Below are positions 8,979 through 17,834 of a stretch of DNA of 64,000 nt, piece by piece. Numbering within the stretch: the first letter of the stretch is position 1; the number at the start of each line of letters is the position of its first letter. The stretch is from contig NZ_BIFR01000001.1 in the NCBI RefSeq assembly GCF_003967535.1, positions 1,045,493 through 1,109,492 of the forward strand, written 5' to 3'. The notes under the pieces are model-generated. The model was not told where the DNA came from. It was given only the letters and a program-made list of their open reading frames with translations, and made no database searches. The translations under genes and the position numbers were made by a program. Source of the stretch: Tengunoibacter tsumagoiensis. GTDB lineage: Bacteria > Chloroflexota > Ktedonobacteria > Ktedonobacterales > Ktedonobacteraceae.

Positions 8979-10412
8979 ATGCCTTATACATCAATTAGTG
9001 CTGTGGCTGAGGAGCTGCGTGCGGGTATTGTTACGCCGACTGAGCTGGTGCAAGAGACTCTGGAGTCTATTCAAGAGCGAGATGGTGAGATTCAAGCCTT
9101 TGTGACCGTGATGCATGAGCAGGCGTTACGTGAGGCCGAGTTAGCGGAACGTGAGCTGCGCACAGGACTCTATCGCGGTCAGTTACATGGTGTGCCAATT
9201 GCGGTCAAAGATCTGATCGCCGTTAAAGGAGCGCGACTGACTGCTGGTTCGCAGGTACTGGCTGAGCATAGTGCAACTGAGGACGCGATGGTGATTGAAC
9301 TATTGCGCAAGCATGGTGCCATTCTTATTGGCAAGACCAATACGTTCGAGTTCGCCTATGGGCCTTACTCGCCTCCTACGCGTAATCCCTGGAAGCAGAC
9401 GCATACAACAGGCGGTTCCAGTGGGGGCTCAGCCGCCGCTGTGGCAGCTCAGTTCTGTTTGGGGGCTATTGGCACTGATACAGGGGGCTCTATTCGTATC
9501 CCAGCCGCCTGCTGTGGTGTGACGGGACTGAAACCAACCTATGGTCGTGTGAGCTGCTATGGTGTGATCCCTTTGAGCTGGTCGCTAGATCATGTGGGTC
9601 CACTTGGACGGAGCGCTGAAGATTGCGCCATTCTGTTTGATGCTATTGCCAGATATGATCCCCGCGATCCTAATAGCGTCTCTGGTCCCTCATCTCCCAC
9701 CAATCGTGGCACAACCTCACTGCTGGCAGGAACAGAGGGGCGAGGTCCGCTCTCACTGCAAGGTTTAACGCTAGGAGTGCCACAGGATGATTTTGTTGAT
9801 CCCATCCACCCTGAAGTGCGAGCAGCCTGGCGTGCCTCCTTACGCGTTTTAGAGGAAGAGGGTGCACAGATCGTCCCGGTTATCTTGCCTCGTCCAACGA
9901 TGCAGCTTTATCGTACTATTCAGAAGCCCGAGGCCTCGCTGGCTCACATGCAGAATGACTGGTACCCTGCGCGGAGTGATGCATACAGCGAACTGGTGCG
10001 CACTCGCCTTATCGAAGGCCAACAGATTCCAGCGGTAGATTACCTTCAGGCTCAGCATGAGCGTCGCCAGCTCGCAAGTAGCCTGCGGTCAATTATGCAG
10101 CGTGTCGATGCCTTTGTGCTTCCCACCATTCCTGTTCCTGCGATTGAGAGTGAGCTAGCTGGAACCGAGATTGAGATCGATGGTGTGCGCGAGAACGCGA
10201 CTACAGCCTATCTCCGTTTAACGATGCCCTTTAACTTAACGGGCCTGCCAGCGATCTCATTCCCCTGTGGTTTCAGTTCAGATGGTCTACCGATTGGATT
10301 ACAGGTAGCCGGGAAACCCTTTGAAGAGGCAACGATTCTGCGTATCGCTCATGCCTATCAGCAGTTGACTGATTGGCATCGCCGAGAATATGTTGAGGTG
10401 AGTCAGCAGTGA
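8979..10412 (+). CDS. amidase-signature family hydrolase (GatA-like)
   Basis: A 477-residue amidase-signature enzyme. The Ser-cisSer-Lys triad can be placed: K77 in AVKD, cis-Ser S147 in GGSSGGS and nucleophile S171 in GTDTGGSIRIP, with the expected 24-residue spacing between the serines. Such enzymes hydrolyse amide bonds. It resembles GatA, but no gatB or gatC is adjacent and the C-terminus lacks a recognisable extra domain, so a stand-alone amidase is more likely than tRNA amidotransferase subunit A. CAGGGA precedes the ATG. The 238 bases upstream hold only a 22-codon frame that I do not consider a gene. Confidence 0.88.
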   Translation: MPYTSISAVAEELRAGIVTPTELVQETLESIQERDGEIQAFVTVMHEQALREAELAERELRTGLYRGQLHGVPIAVKDLIAVKGARLTAGSQVLAEHSATEDAMVIELLRKHGAILIGKTNTFEFAYGPYSPPTRNPWKQTHTTGGSSGGSAAAVAAQFCLGAIGTDTGGSIRIPAACCGVTGLKPTYGRVSCYGVIPLSWSLDHVGPLGRSAEDCAILFDAIARYDPRDPNSVSGPSSPTNRGTTSLLAGTEGRGPLSLQGLTLGVPQDDFVDPIHPEVRAAWRASLRVLEEEGAQIVPVILPRPTMQLYRTIQKPEASLAHMQNDWYPARSDAYSELVRTRLIEGQQIPAVDYLQAQHERRQLASSLRSIMQRVDAFVLPTIPVPAIESELAGTEIEIDGVRENATTAYLRLTMPFNLTGLPAISFPCGFSSDGLPIGLQVAGKPFEEATILRIAHAYQQLTDWHRREYVEVSQQ

Positions 10413-10487
10413 AGCTGTCCTGCGAATTGACTCTGAATTGTGATCGTAGCTAGTTAAGAGCACCGAATGAAGAGAAGGATTTCGCCA

Positions 10488-11351
10488 ATGTCAGATATAA
10501 TTGAGCAAGCAAAGGATAAGCAATTTCTGCGTCCGCTCGCAGAGAATAATTATGTAGTGCCAGCAGAGTTAGATCAGTTTGGTCTGGCCCAGGCTTTAAT
10601 GCAGAATCTAGGTTCAACAGATCAGGAGCTACGCGATGAGCTCAGTTATATGATTCTGGCCAGCGGCATTATTGGGGGCCAGAAATTGCAGGAGACGCAG
10701 CTCGAATATCTTCTGGATATGGCTCTGGATGAGTGGCATCTGTTCCAGGGTATAGGAGAGAGCGAGACAGATACAGTCTTTATGCGCAGTTTCTCAAATC
10801 TCATCATTGCCGCTCTTCTCTATAATGATGCCCACCAGCCCACTTTTACCGAAGCAAAGGTACGGCGTGTCAAAGAAGAACTGTTGCGCTATGCTCAGGA
10901 AGAGCGTGATTGGCGAGGATATGTAAAAGGCAAGGGCTGGGCTCATGCGATGGCTCACCTTGCGGATACACTTGATGAGTGTGCGCAGAACCATTTTATG
11001 GGGGTTGAGGATCGCAAGGAGATCCTCAACGTTGTCAAACAACTGGTGAGCATCAAGGAACCATTGGAGCATGAAGAAGATTCGCGCCTTGCCAATGTTG
11101 CCTATCGTATCATCCTTGGAAAACAGGTTGAAGATGAGTACCTGAGCTCCTGGATTGATGCCTGTGCTGAAAGCCTTGCTCAGAGGCAACATCCTGATTA
11201 TCTGTTGTCGTCAACTAATATGCGAAATTTTCTGCGTAGCCTCTACTTTTTCTTATATTGGGATAACATTGCCTCTGTGCGAGCTATCCAGATTCTCAAT
11301 CTATTGAAACAGCATGAGGTGCTCTACGTTGGCAAACAGATTGTAGAATAG
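10488..11351 (+). CDS. DUF2785 domain-containing protein
   Basis: A 287-residue soluble helical protein. The segment ERDWRGYVKGKGWAHAMAHL followed by ADTLDECAQN is the hallmark of DUF2785, a HEAT-like helical family of unknown function found in Firmicutes and Chloroflexota. ATG 10488 is preferred because GAAGGA lies eight bases upstream; an in-frame ATG at 10467 has a weaker site. It follows the amidase by 75 bases and is convergent with the ion channel gene, whose stop is only ten bases away. I infer no function. Confidence 0.82.
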   Translation: MSDIIEQAKDKQFLRPLAENNYVVPAELDQFGLAQALMQNLGSTDQELRDELSYMILASGIIGGQKLQETQLEYLLDMALDEWHLFQGIGESETDTVFMRSFSNLIIAALLYNDAHQPTFTEAKVRRVKEELLRYAQEERDWRGYVKGKGWAHAMAHLADTLDECAQNHFMGVEDRKEILNVVKQLVSIKEPLEHEEDSRLANVAYRIILGKQVEDEYLSSWIDACAESLAQRQHPDYLLSSTNMRNFLRSLYFFLYWDNIASVRAIQILNLLKQHEVLYVGKQIVE

Positions 11352-11360
11352 TCTGAGTGC

Positions 11361-12542
11361 TCAAATATGGCTGTGTTCTCTTGTGTCCTCTCCAGTTTTT
11401 TCCGTTGCTTTTAAGCGATTAAGAGGACGCTGTTTGACCAGAGAGAAGTGATCCCAGGCGCTTGTCTGCCAATCATCGGCGCTGACGTTTTCGAGTAGCC
11501 ATTCTGGCAAGGGGAGCAAGAGAAAACGTGCCAGTGCATTGACGAAAGGTTCATACATAGCGCGGAGCTCTGCGACCCTATCTTCAGCCATCTCTATCTG
11601 CTGAATGGGGAGCCCGGCTTCATGGAGATAGGTGCAGAGCTGTTTAAACTGTTCAGTGGAGAGCCGGTCTGTCTCAGGTGGGATTGGGCGAATACCAAAG
11701 GCCTGAACCAGGTCGACCGCTGTATGGCGTGCGATGGCAAATGTAAAGCGTCCAACTTGAGCTGGAATACCATCCAGTTCAATCATGAGAAGCGCACTGA
11801 CATCAAGAATGGTCGTTAAGGCAGAGAGCCACGATTGTCGTTCGTGCTGAGAGCGATAGTAGGTTAAGACAGGATAAGAGAGATGGCTCTCCAGAATATC
11901 GGCGCTCCAACGCTCCCAGCTCCTGAGGTGATCTAGAAGTTCGGCTGGATCGTTCTTCCCCTCCAGGTGACGGCGAAGAAATTCTGCTGCGCTGGGAGGC
12001 GATCCGGCGCGAGCATCCAGCAGTGAGATCTGAGACTCACGGCGCGAAAAAGCTTGGTAGATAACTGGTACGTAGCCAATAATCAGCGCTAGAAAGGCGA
12101 TTCCCATGCCTGCCTCGCAGACAGTACAGAAACGAGGTAGACCGGTACGTGGATAGACATCGCCCAGCCCCAGGGTAAAAAAGGTCGTCCCACTGAGATA
12201 GAGATCAGTTGCAAACGTTACATCGTGTTCAGGGGCACTAAGAGTCGAGCCCATCGAATATTGTAATAGTGCAAAGGCCAGTATGAGTAGGCAGGCCCAG
12301 AGGGCGAGTAGCAGGATGAGCGAGAATGGTCCATAAATACTTAAAATATATTCGCGTCGACGACTGCTTTTAATTTTACGTGCCATACCGCGACAGACCT
12401 GCCAGGTCGTGCGGTAAAAGAGACGCGCCATTCGTAACTTGCGATCTACGCGGCGAGGCAGAACAATAGTTTCAAAGCCATCGAGCAGAGTTACGAAAAT
12501 AAGAAGTAAAGCCAGCACTGTGAGAAGAATATTTACTACCAT
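11361..12542 (-). CDS. two-pore-loop-type potassium/ion channel family protein
   Basis: A 393-residue protein. It has an N-terminal membrane helix (about 3-20), then helices at about 70-95 and 138-163 that flank a pore loop carrying the selectivity-filter motif TLGLGD (T123-D128), close to the K+ channel TxGxGD. The remaining 220 residues are cytoplasmic and helical with no domain I can name. ATG 12542 has AAGGGAAG upstream; the frame extends 20 codons further without a ribosome binding site. The basic segment RKIKSSRRR before the second helix would be cytoplasmic. It probably conducts K+, judging only from the filter. A hairpin at 12665-12695 separates it from the receiver-domain gene upstream. 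Confidence 0.85.
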   Translation of the reverse strand: MVVNILLTVLALLLIFVTLLDGFETIVLPRRVDRKLRMARLFYRTTWQVCRGMARKIKSSRRREYILSIYGPFSLILLLALWACLLILAFALLQYSMGSTLSAPEHDVTFATDLYLSGTTFFTLGLGDVYPRTGLPRFCTVCEAGMGIAFLALIIGYVPVIYQAFSRRESQISLLDARAGSPPSAAEFLRRHLEGKNDPAELLDHLRSWERWSADILESHLSYPVLTYYRSQHERQSWLSALTTILDVSALLMIELDGIPAQVGRFTFAIARHTAVDLVQAFGIRPIPPETDRLSTEQFKQLCTYLHEAGLPIQQIEMAEDRVAELRAMYEPFVNALARFLLLPLPEWLLENVSADDWQTSAWDHFSLVKQRPLNRLKATEKTGEDTREHSHI

Positions 12543-12664
12543 GAACTTCCCTTTTTGGTAAGACCGGAATGAACAAATTGCCTTGTGACTATAGCATAGC
12601 ACCTGACGGCACTCTATTACGAGCTCAGGTGGCTTCTAAGAAGCACAAAAGCCAGTAATGAAAC

Positions 12665-12695
12665 AGCCAGGGTGTTCTTTAGAAACACCCTGGCT
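12665..12695 (-). terminator. intrinsic terminator-like hairpin after the receiver gene
   Basis: Perfect 12-bp arms 12665-12676 and 12684-12695 (AGCCAGGGTGTT) enclose a 7-base loop. On the minus strand the hairpin follows the receiver-domain gene by about 80 bases and is followed by the weakly T-rich GTTTCATT. It would insulate the channel gene from the gene upstream. Confidence 0.65.
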
Positions 12696-12773
12696 TATGA
12701 ATAATCTCTGGAAGAGGGCATTGACATGTGTGCTGTCTCTCTCCTTCTATTGTAGACTATTGTAGAGTTTTGA

Positions 12774-13184
12774 TTATTTTAAGAGCCTCTCGACTGTATT
12801 TAAAAGATCATCTAATTCAAACGGCTTATGGAGGCTAACCATCTGCCGCTTTTTTACTTCTTCTTCAGGCAGGTGTGCACTCATGATAATCACAGGTGTA
12901 TGATCTAAGGCATGCTCTGCCTTTAAACGGTCGTATAGTTCAATTCCATCCATAAAAGGCAGGCGATAGTCGGTGATAAAGAGGCAGGGCTTTATCTTAC
13001 CGATGGTTTCCATGGCCTGGATGGCATCCGTGACTAACAATGCTTTATAAGGCGTCTCTTGTGTTAAAGCTTCAACCAGTAAAGCTCCAATGCTATCGTC
13101 ATCCTCGACCACCAGTATACATTTCTCATCCGTTTCTGGTGCGAATGACTGATTATTATGGGATAATGTAGGTATTTGTTGCAT
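12774..13184 (-). CDS. stand-alone response regulator receiver domain
   Basis: A 136-residue protein that is a single CheY-like receiver domain after about 20 leading residues. The acidic pocket E27-D28-D29, phospho-acceptor D72 (ITDYRLPFMDG), S102 and K120 (LHKPF) are all present, so it should be phosphorylated by a histidine kinase. It has no output domain and no kinase gene beside it, so its partner is elsewhere (inference). The start is preceded by GGGGGGA. Candidates for its role include a phosphorelay shuttle or CheY-like signalling. Confidence 0.9.
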   Translation of the reverse strand: MQQIPTLSHNNQSFAPETDEKCILVVEDDDSIGALLVEALTQETPYKALLVTDAIQAMETIGKIKPCLFITDYRLPFMDGIELYDRLKAEHALDHTPVIIMSAHLPEEEVKKRQMVSLHKPFELDDLLNTVERLLK

Positions 13185-13370
13185 TAATCATCCCCCCTCT
13201 CTAAAGTACAGCGGCCCCTGGCACCCTGTCTGTAACGTACACGGGCCAGGAAACAACCTGGTTTCGTAAAAGTGGATGAATTTGATTAAAATCTTCTGAG
13301 CAAATGGTTGAGGTAACTTAAGAAGGGCTTAAAAATTTTCAGTAAATGGGAAAAGTAAGGAAAAAATCTC

Positions 13371-13399
13371 TTGACAATCCAGGTTTGTTCTGGTAGACT
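13371..13399 (+). promoter_or_regulatory. sigma-70 type promoter of tRNA-Thr
   Basis: TTGACA at 13371-13376, a 17-base spacer, and TAGACT at 13394-13399. The predicted start point is about 33 bases before the tRNA. The -35 box is a perfect consensus. Confidence 0.75.
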
Positions 13400-13438
13400 A
13401 TTGCCTGTAGATCAGTAATGATCTTACAAAAAAAGCCA

Positions 13439-13510
13439 GCCGGTGTAGCTCAGCGGTAGAGCAATAGTTTTGTAAACTATCGGTCAGGAGTTCGATCCTC
13501 CTCGCCGGCT
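13439..13510 (+). tRNA. tRNA-Thr(UGU)
   Basis: A full cloverleaf can be folded. The acceptor GCCGGTG pairs with CGCCGGC and the D-stem is GCTC/GAGC. The anticodon stem ATAGT/ACTAT carries the loop TTTGTAA (anticodon TGT, reading ACA), and the T-stem AGGAG/CTCCT carries TTCGATC. The discriminator is T and CCA is not encoded. The gene is 72 bases long and is followed at once by a run of seven T, which can serve as the terminator together with the GC-rich acceptor end. Confidence 0.95.
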
Positions 13511-13538
13511 TTTTTTTGCCCATTTTCCCCTCCTGACA

Positions 13539-14807
13539 TTATGTGATGATGGGTGCCTCCAGTGAATAATTCTCATAGACTTTCTCTACGACGATCTGTT
13601 TGAGCCTCATTACAGTATGATAGATATCCCTGAAGGACGTGTAAAGTGGCGTAAGGCCTAGACGAATATTGTCGGGCGCACGAAAATCTGGAATCACGTT
13701 GAACTCGTGGATCAGAGCCTGGTCAATACGCAAAGCCTCTGGATGCCCAAGGGAGATATGCGAACCACGATACTTTTCATCCAGCGGAGATTTAAGGCTA
13801 AATCCCAGTGGCTCAAGCTCCTGTCGCCATAATTCGAGGAGATAGGCGCTTTGCTGAAGCGATTTTGCTCTAAGCTTCTCCATCCCGGCCTCTAATAATA
13901 GATCGACGCCAGGCTCCACTAGTGAGAGTGAGATGATTGGTGGCGATGAAGTTATAAAGTGCCGAATTCCTTCTGCTGGCTGATAATCAAGTGAGAAGTC
14001 AAAGAGATTGCGCTGCCCCATCCAGCCAGTAATAGGATTGTTTAGACGCTCTTGCAGGTCTCTCCTGATATAGAGAAATGCAGGGGAACCAGGACCACCG
14101 TTGAGATATTTATAAGTACAGCCCACCGCCAGATCTACATTGGCCTCCCTAACCTGAATTGGCATTGCTCCCACCGCATGACTGAGATCCCATAGCACCA
14201 ATGCTCCCACCGCATGGGCCGCCTCTGTCATCTCCTTCATAGCATAGACATAGCCACTTTTAAAGGCAGCATGGGAGAGCGTCAGCAGCGCCGTCTGTTC
14301 GTCCAGATGAGCTCGAATCTCGGCAGCCGGGCCGTGAATCCCATCCGGAGAAGGCACAACCTCTAACCGATGTCCTTTATCCAGAAGCTCTATAATTCCC
14401 TGAATAATATAGAGGTCCGAGGGAAAATTCATATCATCGCTGAGGATGCGGTTTCGACCTTGTTGAGCACGTAAGGCCGCAACGATTAATTTGAAGAGAG
14501 CGACTGAAGTTGAATCAGTCATAATGACCTCATCTGGCTCGGCCCCAATCAACTGTGCAATTTTTGCACCAATTCGCTCTGGCGCTGAAAACCAGCTTTC
14601 TCCCCAGCCTCGAATCAGACGCGCTCCCCACTGTTGGCGTACCAGTTCTGTGGCAAGCTGTTCAGTTGCTCTAGGCAAGCGTCCAAGTGAGTTCCCATCC
14701 ATATAGATCAGGTCAGGATCATCAATAACAAAGCGTTCGCGGAAATGGGCCAGAGTATCCTGTCTATCGAGCTCGATAGCATATGAGAGAGTGGCAGGAG
14801 TCGTCAT
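13539..14807 (-). CDS. kynU: kynureninase
   Basis: A 422-residue PLP enzyme. The segment GCTYKYLNGGPGSPAFLY contains the PLP-binding lysine K233 in the context typical of kynureninases, which cleave kynurenine (or 3-hydroxykynurenine) to anthranilate (or its hydroxy form) and alanine. The N-terminal YMDGNSLGRLP and the WDLSHAVGA stretch are also family hallmarks. ATG 14807 is preferred over two upstream in-frame Met codons because AAAGG lies ten bases before it. No other kynurenine-pathway gene (tryptophan dioxygenase, formamidase) is in the window, so it is isolated here; these may be encoded elsewhere. Confidence 0.93.
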   Translation of the reverse strand: MTTPATLSYAIELDRQDTLAHFRERFVIDDPDLIYMDGNSLGRLPRATEQLATELVRQQWGARLIRGWGESWFSAPERIGAKIAQLIGAEPDEVIMTDSTSVALFKLIVAALRAQQGRNRILSDDMNFPSDLYIIQGIIELLDKGHRLEVVPSPDGIHGPAAEIRAHLDEQTALLTLSHAAFKSGYVYAMKEMTEAAHAVGALVLWDLSHAVGAMPIQVREANVDLAVGCTYKYLNGGPGSPAFLYIRRDLQERLNNPITGWMGQRNLFDFSLDYQPAEGIRHFITSSPPIISLSLVEPGVDLLLEAGMEKLRAKSLQQSAYLLELWRQELEPLGFSLKSPLDEKYRGSHISLGHPEALRIDQALIHEFNVIPDFRAPDNIRLGLTPLYTSFRDIYHTVMRLKQIVVEKVYENYSLEAPIIT

Positions 14808-14883
14808 AGGGCAGGTGCCTTTCATAAAATAGAAGTTAGCATTGAGCACGAATCGTCTACAGATCGGGGAAAAAAGGTTTTAT

Positions 14884-15295
14884 AATGGCCTTTGGCGAGA
14901 AAACCACGAAGTCTTCAGCTTCGTGGATGAATCGCCGGATGTGCAGGACCCTTCAAAAGAAACCAGCACACCCATGGACTCAAAAAACTCCGGCAGAGCC
15001 GGGTGATGCGTATCTACTGGCTGTGACCACCAGGAGAATCCGACCTCATCTCGACAAGGTTCAAAAGGCTTGTTGTGCTTGGAGCACCGATCCTTTCCTC
15101 AAATCTTCTTAACTCCAAACGACAGAGCAGCGGTCTGATGCGTCAACCGCAGGTGTCATGACCAATTGAACGGAGCTCCCATTTCTGGGGCTGAGTCTGG
15201 TGAACTTGAGCTTCCGAAGAAGCGACCAAACCGTCGATCCAACGGCTTCCGAAGAAGCCGCTGAGTCTTCAGCTCAGCGGTAGTTCACGATAGTT
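14884..15295 (+). mobile_element. non-autonomous IS200/IS605-like element remnant (PATE-like)
   Basis: Two hairpins about 350 bases apart have the layout of IS200/IS605 ends. On the left, GGCGA (14894-14898) and TCGCC (14932-14936) enclose an 8-bp stem CCACGAAG/CTTCGTGG with the loop TCTTCAG. On the right, the 8-bp stem CCGCTGAG/CTCAGCGG (15258-15280) has the identical loop TCTTCAG and is followed by TAGTTCAC. The interior has no intact tnpA or tnpB. One frame just before the right hairpin reads ELPFLGLSLVNLSF and then TASEEAAESSAQR up to a stop, which could be the decayed tail of a TnpB. The exact ends are not certain. Confidence 0.6.
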
Positions 15296-15449
15296 GCAAG
15301 CACCTTTCTCTTCGCTTGAATCAGGCAGTAGCATTGACGCTCTGATTATCGCATATTTATCCAGCATTGACGAGATTAGATCAGAAGCGATAGTGCAGGA
15401 TCTACCTCTCATTCGATCGCCATCCTACGATAAAAAGCCCTCCCAGGAT

Positions 15450-15500
15450 CGATTTGTCGCATAAACATGTAGGGCCCATCATTCATGATGGCCGCTGTGA
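15450..15500. repeat. palindromic intergenic repeat, copy A
   Basis: This roughly 50-base core (CGATTTGTCGCATAAAC, then GTAGGGCCCATCATTCATG, then ATGGCCGCTGTGA) recurs at 15641-15690 and 53154-53203 with only a few changes. It contains the palindromic pieces GGGCCC and CATCATTCATGATG. It is intergenic and encodes nothing. The stretch 15296-15449 between the IS200/IS605-like remnant and this repeat holds no feature I recognise. Confidence 0.65.
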
Positions 15501-15592
15501 GCCCCCCACCCTGTTTGCCCTCCCCAGAGCACCACCGGAAATGCTCCCGTCCCCATTGAGAACCGACGTGGTTCTCTCGAAATCCCCACAAT

Positions 15593-15690
15593 AATAATGG
15601 GCCCTACCCTCTCATGTAATGGATCGTCTCTCTTATCGAGCGATCTATCGCATAATCGTGTAAGGCCCATTATTTATGATGGCCGCTGTA
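15593..15690. repeat. palindromic intergenic repeat, copy B with terminal inverted repeats
   Basis: The unit begins with AATAATGGGCCCTAC and its palindromic half ends with GTAAGGCCCATTATT, which are inverted repeats matching at 14 of 15 positions. The inside has ATCGAGCGATCTATCGCAT. The core is shared with 15450-15500 and with 53103-53203. It looks like a miniature palindromic (REP or MITE-like) element. The following 15691-15849 region up to the DUF4397 gene is GC-rich, with no gene seen. Confidence 0.65.
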
Positions 15691-15849
15691 ACCTGATCCA
15701 CCCCTCATGACTACCACCGGGGATGGCTCCGGTCACGGCCTGCTCCCTGTTATGAAGCAGATGCCGGAGGAATGATCCTTTTTTCTGTTGGTAATGGATC
15801 TGGAGGATCTACCAGTTCCCATGACCGTTGCAGGGTTCCTTAATCGAAC

Positions 15850-16689
15850 TTAGTTGCTGCGGCGAGTGTAAGCGTAGCGGCTGGCAGCAGCGGCTGAGAT
15901 GAGTAGAATAGCAGCGACTGATCCAGCAATCCAGGGCAGAGTCTCGTTGTTGCTGGTGTGGATCGAAGGATCATTGCCGGTGTTAGGCATACCTGCAACA
16001 ACGCTACCTTTGGCAGTTCCCACAACAAATTTCAGAGCAGGATCACCATTGTAGAGGCCAACAGCGAAGACACTATAGACCATATTGGCGCTGAGAGTAG
16101 CAGGAACTGGAACAGTAGCATTGACCGTCGTTGCAGTGACATTGAAGGTATAAGCGCCAGCAGGAACAGTCAGATAGTCGCTAGCCGTTTTATAGGTCAG
16201 ACCAGTGATGACGGTCTTGTCGCCAGCGGCAATATTGACGGGACCAGCATTGGGAGAGAGGTGATAGACACGAACCTTGGCCATCGTATTGGTGACAGTA
16301 TTGTTATCGACAAAGGCCTGTAAGCCCAGATCCGAGCTACCATTACCCACAGCAGCAACCGTGTAGAGCATTCCAGCCTGAACAGTGACGTCCTGAGTAA
16401 TAACCGCTGCACCAGCGCCTTTGCCAGCAGGTGCAACCTGAATCTTATGCGAGCCAGCAGCCAGAGGAACATAATCAGTAACAGTACCAAACTGGAAATT
16501 GGGCAACAGAGCGGTTCCATCAACGAAGACATCAACGGTTCCAGCTACGGGAGAGGCATGGACAACACGAACCATAGCATTATTGTCAGCAGGTGCCGCC
16601 AGAGCAGCAGTCGAGAAGAGAGCCATGAGCAAGAATGCGCCCAGGGCCAGGGCAGTGCGCTGGAAGAAACGATTCAAGTGCTGTTTCAT
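15850..16689 (-). CDS. secreted DUF4397 protein with MPNTG C-terminal sorting-like signal
   Basis: A 279-residue protein. It has a signal peptide (residues 1-32, ending LFSTAALAA) and two DUF4397 repeats (MVRVVHASPVAGTVDVFVDG, and later KVRVYHLSPNAGPVNI), which are beta-sandwich surface domains. MPNTG follows at 234-238, then a hydrophobic helix at about 253-271 and a basic tail RRSN. The tripartite tail resembles a sortase sorting signal (LPxTG variant). A class F sortase gene lies 380 bases upstream on the same strand, and the two genes share an upstream two-block motif, so this is probably its substrate (inference). ATG 16689 has AGGAG nine bases upstream; the frame is open further 5' without such a site. 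Confidence 0.85.
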   Translation of the reverse strand: MKQHLNRFFQRTALALGAFLLMALFSTAALAAPADNNAMVRVVHASPVAGTVDVFVDGTALLPNFQFGTVTDYVPLAAGSHKIQVAPAGKGAGAAVITQDVTVQAGMLYTVAAVGNGSSDLGLQAFVDNNTVTNTMAKVRVYHLSPNAGPVNIAAGDKTVITGLTYKTASDYLTVPAGAYTFNVTATTVNATVPVPATLSANMVYSVFAVGLYNGDPALKFVVGTAKGSVVAGMPNTGNDPSIHTSNNETLPWIAGSVAAILLISAAAASRYAYTRRSN

Positions 16690-16927
16690 TGTTTGAAACT
16701 CCTTTTTGTTTGTCATAGGTAAACACAGAAAACATTCATAAATTGATTCGGTTGTCCGTTCGGCATAACGAGCTGGCAATAGGACGTTATGCTCATGAAC
16801 ACTAGTGTCTCGGGCTCATAAGGAGCCGGGAAAGAGAAAGTAAGTTCTAGCTATTTGATTGGCATCAAACGATTGACCTGGAACACCTCACTCGCAATTC
16901 GTATAGGAAAGAATTGTAAGTGTCTAA

Positions 16928-16993
16928 CAGAACGATTACATACTATAGACGTGATCGAAATGGTGAAAGCAGTACATTTATGTAACCTTTTTT
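16928..16993. promoter_or_regulatory. two-block conserved upstream motif, copy 1
   Basis: Block 1 (16928-16952) begins CAGAACGATTAC and ends ACTATAGACGT. After exactly 29 unconserved bases, block 2 (16982-16993) reads GTAACCTTTTTT. The same pair with the same 29-base gap stands at 17835-17900 upstream of the sortase. Read on the plus strand, block 1 has the AAC-N16-CGT form of ECF sigma promoters; the orientation that serves the minus-strand genes is not settled. The gap 16690-17066 holds nothing else I can name. Confidence 0.55.
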
Positions 16994-17066
16994 ATGAATC
17001 TCGAAAAATTCATTTGAGATCTCTGTACTACTTTATCCTGAGCACCGGCAGAGCTGCATCTCCATC

Positions 17067-17723
17067 CTAATTATTTGGAACCAGAGTTGTGTAGGCAACA
17101 AAGCGCAACGTTGTCTGATGTTCTGCGGGAATCCAGGTTCCTGTGCAAGTGATCAGATTTAAGAAAGAGCCACCAGATCCAGCAAAGATATCTTGAACTG
17201 GTGCCTGGTTAGGAGGATACGTTGCCACGCGCGTGACCTGAAAAGTCCGGGTGCTCCCGGCAGCGTCAACAACCATCACCTTTGCTCCAACTTGAATGTT
17301 GCGCAGATTCCAGAATACAGCCGGTGATCCACCTGGACGATCGAGATGTCCGTCTATCACAGCGCTCCCACTATCACCAGGAACTGGCCCGAGATTATAC
17401 CAGCCAACGTTATCGAGATACCGGACTTTTGGCGTATCTAGATTGCCATTGGCATCCAGCCCGACCTCTTCAATATCTGCATTGATATCAATGGATGGGA
17501 TGATCAGCTTCACTGGCTTTTGTGCTGGCGTCGCAGTGGGCGTCGCTGCTGGCAGTGGAACAGAGACAGGCGCTGGCGTTGGCGTCGGCGTCGTCACAAC
17601 TTTTGGCTGTGCCTGAACCTTGACCTGAGCCCCTTGATTACTTGAGCCACAGCTAGAGAGCAGAAGCAAAAGGAGCAAGAATGTTGGCCAGCGGGCCTGC
17701 TGCAAGAAACGGCTTATGCTCAT
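17067..17723 (-). CDS. class F-type sortase, lipoprotein form
   Basis: A 218-residue protein. It has a lipobox LLSSC with C25 as lipidation site and a Thr/Pro-rich linker (about 40-68), then a sortase domain from about 70. The catalytic triad is visible: H126 (VIDGHLDRPG), C193 (LITCTGTW) and R207 (TTLRFVAYT). Sortases cut a sorting signal and attach the protein to a nucleophile on the cell surface. The class F assignment rests on the compact domain and the IPSIDI start. A lipid anchor in place of an N-terminal membrane helix is uncommon. Its likely substrate is the DUF4397 protein downstream. Confidence 0.88.
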   Translation of the reverse strand: MSISRFLQQARWPTFLLLLLLLSSCGSSNQGAQVKVQAQPKVVTTPTPTPAPVSVPLPAATPTATPAQKPVKLIIPSIDINADIEEVGLDANGNLDTPKVRYLDNVGWYNLGPVPGDSGSAVIDGHLDRPGGSPAVFWNLRNIQVGAKVMVVDAAGSTRTFQVTRVATYPPNQAPVQDIFAGSGGSFLNLITCTGTWIPAEHQTTLRFVAYTTLVPNN

Positions 17724-17834
17724 CTTTGTACGATCCTTCTTAACGTAGATACTGCTTTCTGTCTAATATATATGCGCTACTGAGCAAGAGAGAGATGACT
17801 GCTTAACGTTTGCGTGTCTATCTCTCATCGCTAG

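Noticed and set aside
14885..15112. 75-codon frame starting in the IS200/IS605-like left end
   Set aside because: It begins within the hairpin sequence and shows no resemblance to TnpA or TnpB; it is a chance frame in a remnant.
15409..15670. Two minus-strand frames in the palindromic repeat region
   Set aside because: They read through the palindromic repeats, with no domain or ribosome binding site.
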